A stretch of 64,000 nucleotides of DNA. Source: Rhizoclosmatium globosum. Lineage: Eukaryota; Chytridiomycota; Chytridiomycetes; Chytridiales; Chytriomycetaceae. Of the stretch, positions 1 to 11,144 are shown piece by piece. The number at the start of each line of letters is the position of its first letter. The first letter of the stretch is position 1. The notes beneath the pieces were generated by a model that searched no databases, was not told the DNA's origin, and saw only the letters and a program-made list of their open reading frames with translations. Location: contig MCGO01000006.1 of the NCBI GenBank assembly GCA_002104985.1, forward strand, positions 496,001 through 560,000, in the 5' to 3' direction. A program made the translations under genes and the position numbers.

Positions 1-3000
1 TGGCGCTGAACTGGAATGAGGCAGGTCCACAGAACTCAACCAAGTCGGCAAACACGCAAAGTCCAAAGTGCTTCACATCGTCCTTGGAGTTTGTCAAGAA
101 CAACTTGAGCTTGGGTAACAGTGGTTGGACGTATGGAATAAAGGCAACACCAGCAATCTTGAAGATTTCGTGGAACGCATTCGCCATCTCAGCCAACAGC
201 TCGTGATCACTCTCTTCGTCCATCTTGAGGGCCTCCTCCTCTTCTTCGTCATAATCAACGTCTCGTCGGGAAGCTACATATCAACAATCAGTAAGAATTT
301 GATGGGCATCAAGGAATCAGAAGTGCGGAGGTAGTAGGAAGTAGGAGCGAAACTTCATTTCAAGTGTAGGTTTGGACAGCTTATTGCAAAACCGATCCAG
401 GTAACAGAGCTCACCCCAACACCGCAAATACCGCCGATACTCCCCGAAAGAAGCAGACGAATACTCGCATTTGAGGGATCTCCGTTGGTTGGACCAAAGG
501 CCGCAATCAGTATTGCAGATTCATTGTAATCACAAGAGTGCTCCCAACGTGGAAAAGTGACACAACAGAATGAAAAACTTACCATTTCTATCCCGTGTTC
601 GCTTCACGAATTCATCCAATTGCTTCTCGGCAGCCTCAACGAATCGCTGCATTTGCTCTTGGTTCAAGAATTCAGGGCCCAAGTATTGCAAACACTCAGA
701 GTATGTGCCGAAAATGTGAGATGAGTATCCGGGATCCAACTCGGTCATCATAAAGTCCAACAACTTGGCAACAACATCATTCCAGAATGTCATGATTTGT
801 GGTGTGCTATAGCATAAAGTTAAAATCGTGATCTAAATAGCCAAACGATGTATAAATACTTACGAATATTGGCCCTCTTCATACAGTTGAACAACAATGG
901 AATAGTGGAGGCAGCAGCATGTCGGACACCATCATGGAACACAAAGTTCAACAATGGAACAGTCGTCTCCATCACCTTTTGAACGTATGGGACAAAGTGC
1001 TCCTCCAAGTCACGAGCGTAGGTACAAATCATCTCAACAGCAGTGTGCTTGTCCTCCAACACATTGGTCTTGATACCAAACTTTTGTGTACCCAAGGAAA
1101 TGAATTCCCATCCTTCTTCTTCTGGGTACTTGTCTTCACTTTCGTCAGAGTCGAGAACGGCCATGTCTGGCTTGACGGCAGCGCTGGCAATCAATGGTGG
1201 GATAACGACAGCCAAGTAAGGCACAAAGTCGACTCCAATGACTTTACAGACACGGGCCCAGGCGACGAGCAAGTAGCTGGAGACTGGGTCGTCATCTTCT
1301 TTTGGCTCTTGCTGGATGACGTTCAAGATTTGGAGGAATTGGTGAACGTGTTGGGAGAAGACTTCCTTTCCGACGGCGAGACCGATCAAAGAGGCACATT
1401 CCAAGGCTTTTCCACGGAGAAGACGGAAACGCTTGTCAGTTGCATTCTGGAGAATGTTGATGAGCACTGGCATGATGGCTCCGTAGTACTACGACAATAA
1501 GTTATTAGATTTCTTGTTTGTAAGTGAACAATTGAGGCAGGAATGGGAGTGAAGGAGTGATCGCTTCATTTCTAGGTGTGGTATATGTCCGCTCTCTAAG
1601 GCCGAGTTCAGGTGACAGAGCCAATCAACACCGCAAATACCACCGATACTCCCGAAAGAAGCAGATGAATACTCGCATTTGAAGAGCTACCATCGGGAGA
1701 ACCCGTTGGCCCCAAGTCAGCATTGCAGATTCTGTTGTAATCACTAGCGATTTCTTTCCTCCAAGCTGAAACTTTGGACAGAATGATTTCGAGAAACTTA
1801 CGTTAACAAAGTTCTTTTCGGCACAGTCAGCAACGGTGGCAATAGATGTAATGGCTTGCTCCTGAACATAGGTCTTCTCCACATTCAAGAGTCCAACAAG
1901 ACGACGAACGATTTCGTCCAAAGCTGGAGCAACCTTGTGCTTATCAGCATCCTCCATGAAGTTGACAAGAGCGGCAGCAGAGTGAGCCTGGACTCTAGGG
2001 TTGGCACTGTCATCCATCAATGGAACCAAATTCGAGAGAATAATGTCGTTATAGTCGGACTGGAAAGTTGGGGCAAAGTCTGTGCACATTTGACCGACAC
2101 AGTTACAAGCAGCGAAGCGAACACGTGGGTGTGGGTCACGCAAGTATGGAATGACAAGGCTGGTGAAATAGCAATTAGAATCAAGAACTTGACTGGATGA
2201 GATTACTTACTCAACGACATTCTTCAAAGAGTCAATCATGACGTCTCTGCATCCCTCTCCCATAACAGAGACTGCAAGCAGACCGGCATGACGGCTTTGC
2301 CATTCAGCAGATCCAAGCAACTTTGGAATCAAGGTGAACGCAGTGCTGAGCATAGCCTTTCCTCCCAAAGCGATACTGAGACGGTCGATAGCCTGCTCAG
2401 CAAAGACGTAATCTTCATCGTTGTCGTCATCGTCTTGAGAGAGCTAATTTGAGAGTTAATTTTCTTGAATTCCAAAAATAATTCAATCAGACACTTACAT
2501 CGTCAGTGGTGTACCAGCTTGGATTGTCCTCAATCTTGGACATCCAAGTCAAAAGAATAGGAATGATGGTGGCAGTGAATTGAGGGAGCTTGCGAATCAT
2601 TCCTGGACGAGCTTCGGAGAGAGCAATCAACAACTCGACGGCAGTTTGACGAGTTGGAGAGTCGAGATCTTCGTTTTGCATGACGGTGGCAACGAATTCG
2701 ATCAAGTGTGGCAAGTGGACGCGGAACAAGCGTGGGTCTGTCTCAGCCAATTCGATCAAGTAGGAGAAGGAGTCGACAACAAGCTTTTCATCGGTGAGAC
2801 CAGCAAGAGTCTGAAGTCATGAGTTTAGTATTGGTTATTTCAAGAAAAGAGGATGAGAGACTTACGGTCAAAATGACTGGCATAAGCTGACCAAAGGCAG
2901 TTCGTGAAGGGCTGTTGGATGCGTTTTCATTGTCCTCTTCAGTCTGCAACACATCAATCATGTACATGACGCAAGCATGGATGGCAGTGACTCTGACTTC

Positions 3001-3764
3001 CTCGTTTCCAGGGGTTTGCAAGCATTCAGCAAACAGCGGAGCAGCAGCAGCAGGGGATGACTTGTCGGTGATCAATGAAGGAACAACGGCAATAATACGA
3101 AGAGCAGCTTCACGCAAGTGAGGGGTGGGTGACTTGAGGCACTCGTGGATGGCAGAAAGGAGAGCTGGCCATTCGACTGTTGGAATACAAGTTTTTAGAA
3201 ACACTGGAAAGACTTGACAAGCATAGGATACTCACGATCAATTTGAATATTCTCGACCATAATTTCTGAGATTGAATCGCAAATCTTGTGTCGCACGTCC
3301 GAGACTGATTCCTGGGACAGAGCTTGAAGGAGGTGCGACTGGACGTACTGGCGGACAGAGTCACCGACAAGGGCCCACAATGAGTGGGATTCCTCGTCTT
3401 CCTTTGCATCGGAGAGGGTCTTTACGGCAAAGCGACGGAGCAGAATCGCAGAGAGAGAGCGGATCTAGGTAAAGCAATTGTTTTAATGCCATTGGAATTT
3501 GACTTGGACGGGTGCATTCAAGGGCTGTTTCAAGGCAGAAAGAAAGAAGGAGTTCGCACGGACCTGTGGCTCTGGATGGGCACAGGCAATGTTCGAGAGA
3601 CCCGCGAGAAGCACGTGTGGTTGCGACTCCTTCCACTGCGACGACAGCGACGATTCGGCAGTTTGTCGCTCGGCGTTGTTGGTCGAAAGAAGGCGGACGA
3701 CAACGTTGGCCAATTCGCCAATGACGGGCCCGGTCAGGGCGGCCTCAATGTTGCCGGTGCTCAT
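1..3764 (-). CDS. KAP121: Importin-beta family nuclear import receptor (KAP121/PSE1, IPO5-like), C-terminus beyond the left edge
   Basis: Karyopherin that carries ribosomal proteins, histones and other cargo into the nucleus with RanGTP. The ATG is at 3764 ([10 protein letters not shown]), followed by tandem HEAT repeats over about seven exons. Typical IPO5 stretches are visible: SILLRRF-like [15 protein letters not shown] near 3440, [18 protein letters not shown] near 2550, [20 protein letters not shown] near 2100, [15 protein letters not shown] just after the intron ending at 1489, and the acidic DYDEEEE region near 250. The last residues in the window ([10 protein letters not shown]) are still inside the HEAT array, so the end is missing. 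Exons join in frame without breaks. The introns at 274-582 and 1489-1801 are about five times the normal length and are copies of each other (see separate entries). The first donor, near 3480, is weak and its exact position uncertain. Confidence 0.93.
274..582 (-). repeat. Long intron of the importin gene, copy A of a duplicated intron
   Basis: This is a 309-nt intron with donor GTAAGT at 582 and acceptor TAG at 274. Positions about 399-533 align with 1610-1744 in the second long intron at high identity by eye, with a few substitutions and small indels. Weaker similarity continues towards the acceptor (AAATGAAG near 352-360 against the same string near 1564). Read on the gene strand, the core contains an open stretch rich in Ser, Gly and hydrophobic residues. 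The normal introns in this window are 45-70 nt, so both length and sequence mark it as a member of a pair. Confidence 0.85.
1489..1801 (-). repeat. Long intron of the importin gene, copy B of a duplicated intron
   Basis: This is a 313-nt intron, phase 0, between ...EKNFVN and YYGAIMPVL, with donor GTAAGT at 1801 and acceptor GTAG at 1489. It carries the same core as the 274-582 intron, in the same orientation. Both start with GTAAGTTT and both share the block around 1610-1744. The flanking exons encode different HEAT repeats, so this is duplication of the intron and not of an exon-intron unit. Confidence 0.85.
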
Positions 3765-3904
3765 TGATTTGTGTTTGGTGAAAGTTGGAGAAGGACGGAA
3801 AAAAAGAAAAGCAAGGCCATCAAACACACTTGGTTTAACCGGTTTAAGGGCGTGAAATGAATAGTTTATCGTGAATATAATAATAGTTTACAATTGAGAA
3901 TAGC

Positions 3905-6027
3905 TTATTGAGCTGTGGACCGCTTTCTCAGTCCTCCACCTCCAATTCCAGAACTCATCACACTGTCCCTGGTCAGCCAGCTACTCAGCCGCTTCTTTTT
4001 CATCCCTTCATCATCCAAGTCACTTCCTCGATTCGTCCATGCACTCCAACTCGTCATCACGCTCATTTTCCGTAGCCCACTGTTTCCCCCTTCATCACTT
4101 GGAAGTGGTTTTTGAATGACCGGAACCTCCTTCATTCCTCGAATCCATCTCCTTCTCCTTGTCAACGAAGTTATACCAGATATCTTTGATGGATTCGTCC
4201 AATTATGATCGCTACCGTCGTGTCAATAAAATTGTGACACAACAGTTGCGAAACTCACGTGAACACCCAGCCTTCAGAATCAGTCGCTGCCCATTCTGTA
4301 TCCAAAACCCAGTCGTCATCGACCCAGATATGATTTGCAAGAGGAGGTATGGAATCAGCAGACTTTTCATGGAGTTTGGCCAAACCCGAATCATCACTCC
4401 ATGAAGAACGTTCTTCTCCTAACATCGTCGACGTCCATCCAGCTCCTATACCATCCCATAACCAAAAAAAATAAGATAAAGAAGAAAATGTGCAATGAGG
4501 AAAGAAAACAGGGCCATCATAAACAGAACCAAATGTACAAGACAAGGGTAAGTAAAGGGGCGTCAATGGACTCACCAGCCCACCAGCGTTGGTTTTCAAA
4601 AACTTCCACCATCACGACTTTTGGTTCTATTTCCTCTCCATTCATCTCATTGCCGTCTCCAATAACATTGCTGCCCTTTCCCTCCCGTCTCGTTGAATAT
4701 TCCCCCAAAGAATCCGTCACTGAATCTGGGAGCGGCATCCCTTTCACGACTGATTCTCCAACCATCACTCCTCGTCGCCAAAGTACTTCGGCATAACGTC
4801 GACAAGCATCATACAGATCCACGTTTCTCGACACAACACCCAGGCACCACAGACACCGATAACAAGTCGTACGAGCCAAAAGGGGACGATGAATGCGCCC
4901 AACAAGGTTACGGGAATTGCAACAACGACGCCTTTCAAGAACATGCTCGTTTTCGACGGATTCCTCCATGTGAAATAGGTTTCGTGGAAGGTTGCAAGCG
5001 AATCCATCGATTCACAGAATAATGTCATTTGGTTCTGGACAAAGGATAGGTATCGGTTGTATTTTTCTGATCCCAGTATATCCATCACTGTCATGAGGTC
5101 GCTTTGGACGGGTGGCGGAGGGGCAAGTGGAGGTGCCTTGGAGATGTAACGGTATAGGATATAGAGTGATAATATAAGCTGAGGGAGAATCAGGATAATG
5201 ATGGGATATGCGCCTTGGTTGATAAAAGTCAATATAAGTCAATGATGGAATCAAAAACGTATTCAGACACACTTACAACACACGAGAAAGGTAATCAAGA
5301 CGATCGATGATAAAGACGCATCTTTCCACATCAAGATTCTCTCCCCGAGCTCAAAGGCTTCCACAATTGCACCCATCCTCGCCATTCCTCCTGCCCCGAG
5401 CGTCACCAGGGACGTGGCTCCTGCTACCAGGCCTTCCGATTCGCTCTTCTTCTTTTGGATCTTTGATTCGGTTCGGGCTGTTTGTTTCGCGATTACTTGA
5501 GGGATGTCTTTTGGGGGGAGGCCTGACAGGGCTGTTGGGAACGCGTTCATGTGGAGTGAGGTTGTCGACGGCTGTTGAAGGAGTTTGAATAACTTTGTGG
5601 TGGGAGGTTTCGGTTGATGACTCAAGGAGAGGGATGGGTGGGGCCTGGTATATTGACCCTATTGGTTTGTTGAACTTACCTTTGCGGTTCTCGCTCGTAT
5701 TGTTGGGACTGGGGTATCAGCGCCACTGGTGGATGATATTGTAGAGGGAGATGTCTTTGATGAGGTTATTGAGGCACTGCATGAGGTCGGAGTTGGGGTG
5801 ACGGCCCGTAAAGAGTTTGACATCTTTTTGGCAGCTGCAAACGTCGTGGCACTTTCCCATCGAAATCGCTCTTGATTGAAATTGTCCATTACTTGGTATT
5901 TGGCGACGGCTTTTTTGTCCTGCTCCTTTGGTTTGAAGATATTTTTAGGCAAGGTGGCAGCCCCATGAGCTTGAATTCGTGCAAGATCTGAAGCTTCACA
6001 AGAAAGGTAAGCGAAAGTATTCTTCAT
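3905..6027 (-). CDS. Dysferlin-domain (DysF) integral membrane peroxin, Pex23/Pex28-32 family
   Basis: Members of this family are ER/peroxisome membrane proteins that control peroxisome number and size. Six exons (5680-6027, 5277-5571, 4815-5213, 4576-4749, 4259-4445, 3905-4211) join into a 569-residue frame; the first acceptor (5571, or about 5595) is the least certain. The N-terminal 120 residues are Ser/Thr-rich and cytosolic-looking. Hydrophobic segments follow at about residues 203-240 and 305-345. The DysF fold comes next: FENQRWWAG plus GWTSTMLGEERSSWSD (DysFN), WVLDTEW..SEGWVF, then the hallmark TRRRRWIRGM (DysFC) near residue 485. A short Ser/Arg-rich tail ends at the TAA at 3905. 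The start was chosen as the first ATG of the open exon 1. The gene is divergent from the GT32 gene at 6089, with about 60 bp between start codons. Confidence 0.82.
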
Positions 6028-6088
6028 TTCCAGAATAATATGGGTTAGTCCAGAGTTTGAAAATCAAGCTCAAAATCGAAATACCAAA

Positions 6089-7305
6089 ATGGTTGTGTTC
6101 CGTCCCAACCTCAAACCACACTTCCGCCGTCACCAACGCGTTTACTTTCTCCTTCTCGGTACCATATTCACTATAATATGGCTCTTTCTCGTTCCAGAAG
6201 CCAAACTATACAATGCAGCGAATAAAATGACGCAAGCGGAAGTTGACAGGATATGGGCACAATGGAGGAAGACCGGAATGGACGTTATCTTCCAAAATCA
6301 ATTTAAAGTTAATCCAAATCGACTCGTTGCTGCAACCAAGGAGTATGAGGCCCGGTATTGGAGTACTCCTGAAGGAATGGATGCTGTCAAAATCCCAAAG
6401 TATGAAGGTTTTGTGTCTTTGTACAAGTTTTCTGACTGCATTCGTGTTCAGGCTGATCATCAAACGTACAAGACGAAAGATAGAACGCGAATTGAGAGTT
6501 CACGGCTGGCGCATATGGATACTTGGATTACAATGAATCCCGGATTCAACTACACGGTTTGGACTGACGATGAGATGTGGCGATTTGTGAGAGACAACTA
6601 TGGCACGAGAGTCCAACTTGCGTACAAGAAGTTGCCGATGGTTGTTCAGAAGGCTGACTTCTTTCGTTACCTTGTTGTCAACAAATACGGGGGTTACTAT
6701 ACGGATACTGATACGCGATGTGCAAGGAATCTGAATTGGTGGAGAATCGATCACGAGAAAGAGGAAGTTCAGTTTATTGTTGGTGTTGAGGTAAAGTTCG
6801 TTTCCTTTCTTGAGTGCATCTCTAAGACTCAAGTTAGTGGTATGTGCCTCCACCTGATTTCCCGCACGTCCCTATATCAGTGACGCAATGGGCATTCGCG
6901 TCGGTTCCGAATCACCCCATCCTTCAACTCATGATTGAAACTGTCACAAACACTGTTCTTTCAGGTCCAGCAAAAGACCTCAGCGACACTTCCAAAGTTG
7001 TCGAAATCACAGGACCTGTTCAGTGGACTCGTGTTATTCGAGCCTTTATGGAAAGTCGCGGTGGTAGCCTGGAAGCCATCGGAAAGGGAGAATCCGTGTT
7101 TTATGGAGCTGAGGAAGGAGTGTTGATTTTACCGCCAATAGCATTTAGTCCTGGCACATTTGAGCCAAATATCACCAAAAGAGATGAACGGACTGTTCTG
7201 TATCACGAATTTGCAGGAAACAAAGGATGGAAGAAAGTCCGGATTGGAAATTGGTGGAATCGCTGGATTCAGCAGGAAAGGAACGTGGACGAAATGGAAG
7301 AATAG
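6089..7305 (+). CDS. GT32 family (OCH1-like) glycosyltransferase, type II Golgi membrane protein
   Basis: Probable alpha-mannosyl- or related glycosyltransferase that elongates glycans in the Golgi. Two exons (6089-6790, 6838-7305; 47-nt intron, GTAAAG..TTAG) give 389 residues, about the usual length for OCH1/HOC1-type enzymes. A cytosolic stub (about 15 residues, Arg/His-rich) precedes a single hydrophobic anchor at about residues 18-37, as expected of a Golgi type II protein. The GT32 core is clear: GFNYTVWTDDEM, then KADFFRYLVVNKYGGYYTDTDT. The last motif holds the metal- and sugar-nucleotide-binding DxD. ITGPVQWTRVI and a C-terminal VLYHEFAGNKGWK fit the family. No frame break was seen. 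The acceptor substrate cannot be told from sequence. Confidence 0.88.
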
Positions 7306-7987
7306 ATATATTACCAACCGGGATCTCGGGCATTTTTGATTCTTTGGTGAAGGGACTGATACGCGGTTGATCAACCCTTAAAAACTCGCCACAAAGGCCG
7401 CAACGTCAGCTATCTTTGATCTTTGATTTTTGAGGCCATCCGTATGAGCGCATGTGTCGATCGTCGCGCTTTCTGCTTAATTGGGGGAAGGATGCTGTCA
7501 CCATGACCCAAATGAGAGATTCAGCTTTCTCCGTGCCGCCAACCCGTCCCTCTGATCATGATCGAATGCATTTCCTTGATGGAAAAGAAATGACAGATCG
7601 CCATGATGGTGGAGAAGCAGAAAAGGAAGGGATTGGAGCGCAGTCGAAGGGGGCCCATCGGAAAAATTCGAATCTATTTTTAGGATTTTCTGACTTTGCC
7701 AAAAAAGCAGCGAGGCGTCAAGAAGGGCCATTTTTCTTCCTGATCCCTCTTTTTTTCTTCATCAAACCAACAGTTGAGTTTTCGACCCGTCCCAACATCT
7801 GAACATTCTACCTGGCACCGAGCAACGCAACTGCAACAACTAGTCCGATGTACTACAACTGCAATACACCGAATCAGCAGCATTGCGTGCGCGTACAGCC
7901 ATTGAATGCCCCGACATCCTCACTTTTGCTCTTTTTCTGCTTGAGGCCGAGTCAACTAACCTGTCTTCAACTACTTCAGAACCAAAC
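7306..7987 (+). promoter_or_regulatory. Intergenic region and probable promoter/5' leader of the eEF1A gene
   Basis: The 682 bp between the GT32 stop and the eEF1A start hold no credible gene; the short open frames have no family signal. Long pyrimidine tracts occur near 7730-7770 and 7915-7980. The sequence just before the ATG ends in a splice-acceptor-like CTTCAG, nine bases before the start codon, so a 5'-UTR intron is possible, as is common for highly expressed translation genes. I see no certain TATA element. Confidence 0.35.
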
Positions 7988-9490
7988 ATGGGTAAGGAGA
8001 AGTTGCACGTTAACGTCGTCGTCATCGGACACGTCGACTCTGGAAAGTCCACCACCACCGGACACTTGATCTACAAGTGTGGAGGTATCGACAAGCGTAC
8101 CATCGAGAAGTTCGAGAAGGAGGCTGCCGAGTCTGGAAAGGGTTCCTTCAAGTACGCCTGGGTCATGGACAAGCTTAAGGCTGAGCGTGAGCGTGGTATT
8201 ACCATCGACATTGCTCTCTGGAAGGTGTGTGCTTTGCCCGAACCCTCGAAATTTCATTTAGCCCGCTTTTCTTTTTTCTTTCCTTCCACACACTCCCTGC
8301 ATCTGCATTCTTGTGAACATGATCACTGATCTTTGTTTCCCCTTCAGTTCGAGACTCCAAAGTACTACGTCACCGTCATTGACGCCCCAGGTCACCGTGA
8401 CTTCATCAAGAACATGATCACTGGTACCTCCCAGGCTGACTGTGCCATTCTTATCATTGCCTCTGGTACTGGTGAGTTCGAGGCCGGTATCTCCAAGGAC
8501 GGTCAGACCCGTGAGCACGCTCTCTTGGCCTTCACCCTCGGTGTCAAGCAGCTCATTGTTGCCATCAACAAGATGGACACCACCAAGTGGTCCGAGGACC
8601 GTTACAACGAGATCGTCAAGGAGGTTTCCGGATTCATCAAGAAGGTCGGTTACAACCCTAAGGCTGTCGCTTTCGTTCCAATCTCTGGATGGCACGGAGA
8701 CAACATGCTCGAGGCCTCCGAGAACATGCCATGGTTCAAGGGATGGAACAAGGAGACCAAGGCCGGAAACCAGACCGGAAAGACCTTGCTCCAGGCCATC
8801 GACGCCATCGAGCCACCATCCCGTCCATCTGACAAGCCACTCCGTCTCCCACTCCAGGATGTCTACAAGATCGGTGGTATCGGTACAGTTCCAGTCGGTC
8901 GTGTCGAGTCCGGAGTCATCAAGCCAGGAATGGTTGTCTCCTTCGCCCCAACCGGAGTTACCACTGAGGTTAAGTCCGTCGAAATGCACCACGAGCAGCT
9001 CGCTGAGGGTCTCCCAGGTGACAACGTCGGTTTCAACGTCAAGAACGTCTCCGTCAAGGACATCCGTCGTGGAAACGTCGCCTCTGACTCCAAGAACGAC
9101 CCAGCCAAGGAGGCCGGTTCCTTCACCGCCCAGGTTATCGTCCTCAACCACCCAGGTCAGATCGCCGCTGGTTACTCACCAGTCTTGGATTGCCACACTG
9201 CTCACATTGCTTGCAAGTTCGCTGAGCTCATCGAGAAGATCGACAGACGTACCAACAAGAAGCTCGAAGACGCTCCAAAGTTCGTCAAGTCTGGAGATGT
9301 CGCCATCGTCAAGATGGTTCCATCCAAGCCAATGTGTGTTGAGTCTTACCAGGAGTACCCACCATTGGGTCGTTTCGCCGTCCGTGACATGAGACAGACC
9401 GTTGCCGTCGGTGTCATCAAGGCCGTCGAGAAGGTTGACAAGGCCGTCAAGGGAGGAAAGGCTGCCGGTAAGGCTGCTGGTAAGAAATAA
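7988..9490 (+). CDS. TEF1: Translation elongation factor 1-alpha (eEF1A)
   Basis: GTPase that delivers aminoacyl-tRNA to the ribosomal A site. Two exons (7988-8224, 8348-9490; 123-nt intron inserted after IDIALWK) give 459 residues, the standard length. G-domain motifs are intact: GHVDSGKST (P-loop), DAPGHRD, NKMD. The segment [24 protein letters not shown] contains the insertion typical of animals and fungi. The C-terminus is Lys/Gly/Ala-rich ([12 protein letters not shown]). Codon use is strongly biased towards C-ending codons (ATC, GTC, TAC, AAG), far more than in its neighbours, which indicates very high expression. The presence of true eEF1A matters in zoosporic fungi because several lineages use the EFL protein instead. 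Confidence 0.98.
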
Positions 9491-9602
9491 ATGGTTTGAC
9501 CTTTACCGGACAAGCTTGTTTATTCTGTACCAATCCCGCTCTACCATAAAAACCTATTTGTTCGCTGTTTTATTTTGTTTTGATATGAAGTAGGGGATTC
9601 TG

Positions 9603-9608
9603 AATAAA
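9603..9608 (+). terminator. Polyadenylation signal AATAAA downstream of eEF1A
   Basis: A canonical AATAAA lies 113 bp after the eEF1A stop, followed by T-rich sequence, and is the only such hexamer before the next gene. It is a plausible 3'-end signal; the position fits, but transcript data would be needed to place the cleavage site. Confidence 0.4.
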
Positions 9609-9723
9609 TAGTTTTTTGCAATAATATAGTTCCATCTCGTTTGTTCTGAATAGGCACTCTGCTTGTTTCGGTCGGATGTGGATTTGGCTGCAATCTGTTT
9701 TGCATTTCGTACTATTTGAAATC

Positions 9724-10216
9724 ATGTCTGCAACCGTCACCAAAGCAATTGAGAATGTTTGGGATTACCCTCGCCCTCCTGCGCTGCAAACAGTAACTAA
9801 GAGACTTCGTGTGTTTCTGGGAGAAACGCTGATCGCAGACACAACAAATGCATATCGAGTCCTTGAAACTTCGCATCCACCAACTTACTACATTCCACCA
9901 AGCGACATCAAGATGGAATATTTGACACAAAGCGGAAAGTCATCTTTCTGTGAATGGAAAGGCCGAGCGGGTATTACAACGTCACTATTCCAGGATCGGC
10001 AACGGTGAAAGAACGTGCTTGGTTTTATTCCTCTCCAACAGCTGGCTTCACTCCAATCCAAAATTATGTCTCCTTCTATGCTTCACCGTTTCGGTGTTTT
10101 GTGGATGATGAAGCTGTTCAGCCACAGGAAGGGATTTCTACGGGGGTTGGCTCACAAGTGATATTAGTGGAGGGAAAAAGGGGATTAAGGGAGGACCAGG
10201 GACATGGGGATGGTAG
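9724..10216 (+). CDS. DUF427 domain protein, reading frame broken twice
   Basis: DUF427 proteins are small beta-rich proteins of unknown function found in bacteria and fungi. The family pattern is easy to follow across three frames: VWDYPRPPAL..RLRVFLGETLIADT..AYRVLETSHPPTYYIPPSDIKME..SFCEWKG (9757-9965), YYNVTIPGSATVKERAWFYSSP..GFTPIQNYVSFYASPF..FVDDEAVQPQEG (about 9974-10132), and DFYGGWLTSDISGG ending in GPGTWGW before the TAG at 10214. Each junction needs exactly one added base, and both fall on GGG runs (9969-9971 and 10131-10133). No splice signals could explain such small shifts. Either a recently inactivated copy or two consensus errors; the unaltered family motifs favour the latter. 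Confidence 0.8.
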
Positions 10217-10342
10217 CTCATCAATAATGGTTGTTTGAACTGAGTTTCAGCGTTTACGAATATAACATGATCAATTCACATAAATACAATTCCAACTATT
10301 CAATGCCAATAACAAAACTAGAATCCAAATAGTAAATCAACA

Positions 10343-11144
10343 TCACGACTTAATTGGATGCACCAAAGCTCCAGGCCAACAGCCGCCTTGCGTCTTCCAC
10401 TCTTCATAAAACTGCCACGCCCCTCTTCCCTCCCAATGATACGTCCACTCCCCAGGAACCGCCGGCTCACTACCATCCCGACACAAATCATCCGTCCCAC
10501 CACCCCTCCACCGTCCAACCTTCCTATACAACGCATGCGCATGAAACTGCGTCGTAAGCGATTCCATCCGCGCAACCGTCGGCAAGAACCCCTCATAATA
10601 ACACGACGCGTTGTATTTCCGTGTCGCAAGAATCAATTCCGTTGAAAGGCCCCATATCGCACCCAACCCCTTCTTCATTTCCTCACGCGGGAAGTTGATG
10701 CACGATGGGAGGTGAGACCATTTTTGGGGCGGTGTGCAGAGGTGTTGGAATGTGAGGAGAGCGGGTTTGTGAGAGGGGAGTGTTTCTGTCCAGCGAGAGG
10801 TTGAGCGGACGTCTTGTTCGATGAAGTAGGTGTATTGGGTTTGTGGATGGAGGTGTAGGTAATAGGACAGAGGAATATGGGGGTGGTGGTATTGGGATGT
10901 GTATGACGGCTCAAAGTTATGGACCTGGAATATGGAGAATGTGTTAACTTTTAAATTGAGAAGCGCGTGTTTATACCTCACTGTTGGTCCATAACCAGGA
11001 GAGGGGCCAGAATTCTTTTGGAACTGAGCTCTTGGTGAGAATTTTAAGTTTTTCTTCATCCGTCCACATATCTGAGCGCGATTTGTTGTTTGTGTATTCG
11101 GTTTCCTTCACGTTTACGAACAGAACTACTCGATGGTTCATCAT
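10343..11144 (-). CDS. DUF3405-like protein (fungal, glycosyltransferase-like), unusually short
   Basis: Two exons (10977-11144, 10343-10924; 52-nt intron, GTATAA..CCAG) give about 249 residues from the first in-frame ATG at 11144. Recognisable DUF3405 features: RVVLFVNVKE, then DEEKLKILTKSSVPKEFWPLSWLW, HPHIPLSYYLHLHPQTQYTYFIEQDVRSTSRW (the acidic EQDVR matches the family EMDVR), and a late ARMESLTTQFHAHAL. Full family members are 500 residues or more, with an N-terminal ILRxYDGF-type block that I cannot find upstream. The copy is therefore either truncated or has undetected 5' exons. It lies tail-to-tail with the DUF427 gene. Function unknown; a Golgi role is only a guess. Confidence 0.5.

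Noticed and set aside
919..1500. Plus-strand open frame of 193 codons within the importin gene
   Set aside because: It is antisense to conserved HEAT-repeat exons, with no domain and no splice structure of its own.
8258..9151. Open frame of 297 codons on the minus strand opposite eEF1A
   Set aside because: It is an artefact of the biased, C-ending codons of eEF1A; the antisense frame has no family signal and overlaps a certain gene.
8442..9392. Second plus-strand frame inside eEF1A, Ser/Arg/Pro-rich
   Set aside because: A frame-shifted shadow of eEF1A; composition follows directly from GTC/TCC codon bias.
9969..10133. Programmed frameshifting in the DUF427 gene
   Set aside because: There is no slippery heptamer or conserved stimulatory structure, and the same kind of one-base gap occurs in many unrelated genes here, so consensus error is simpler.
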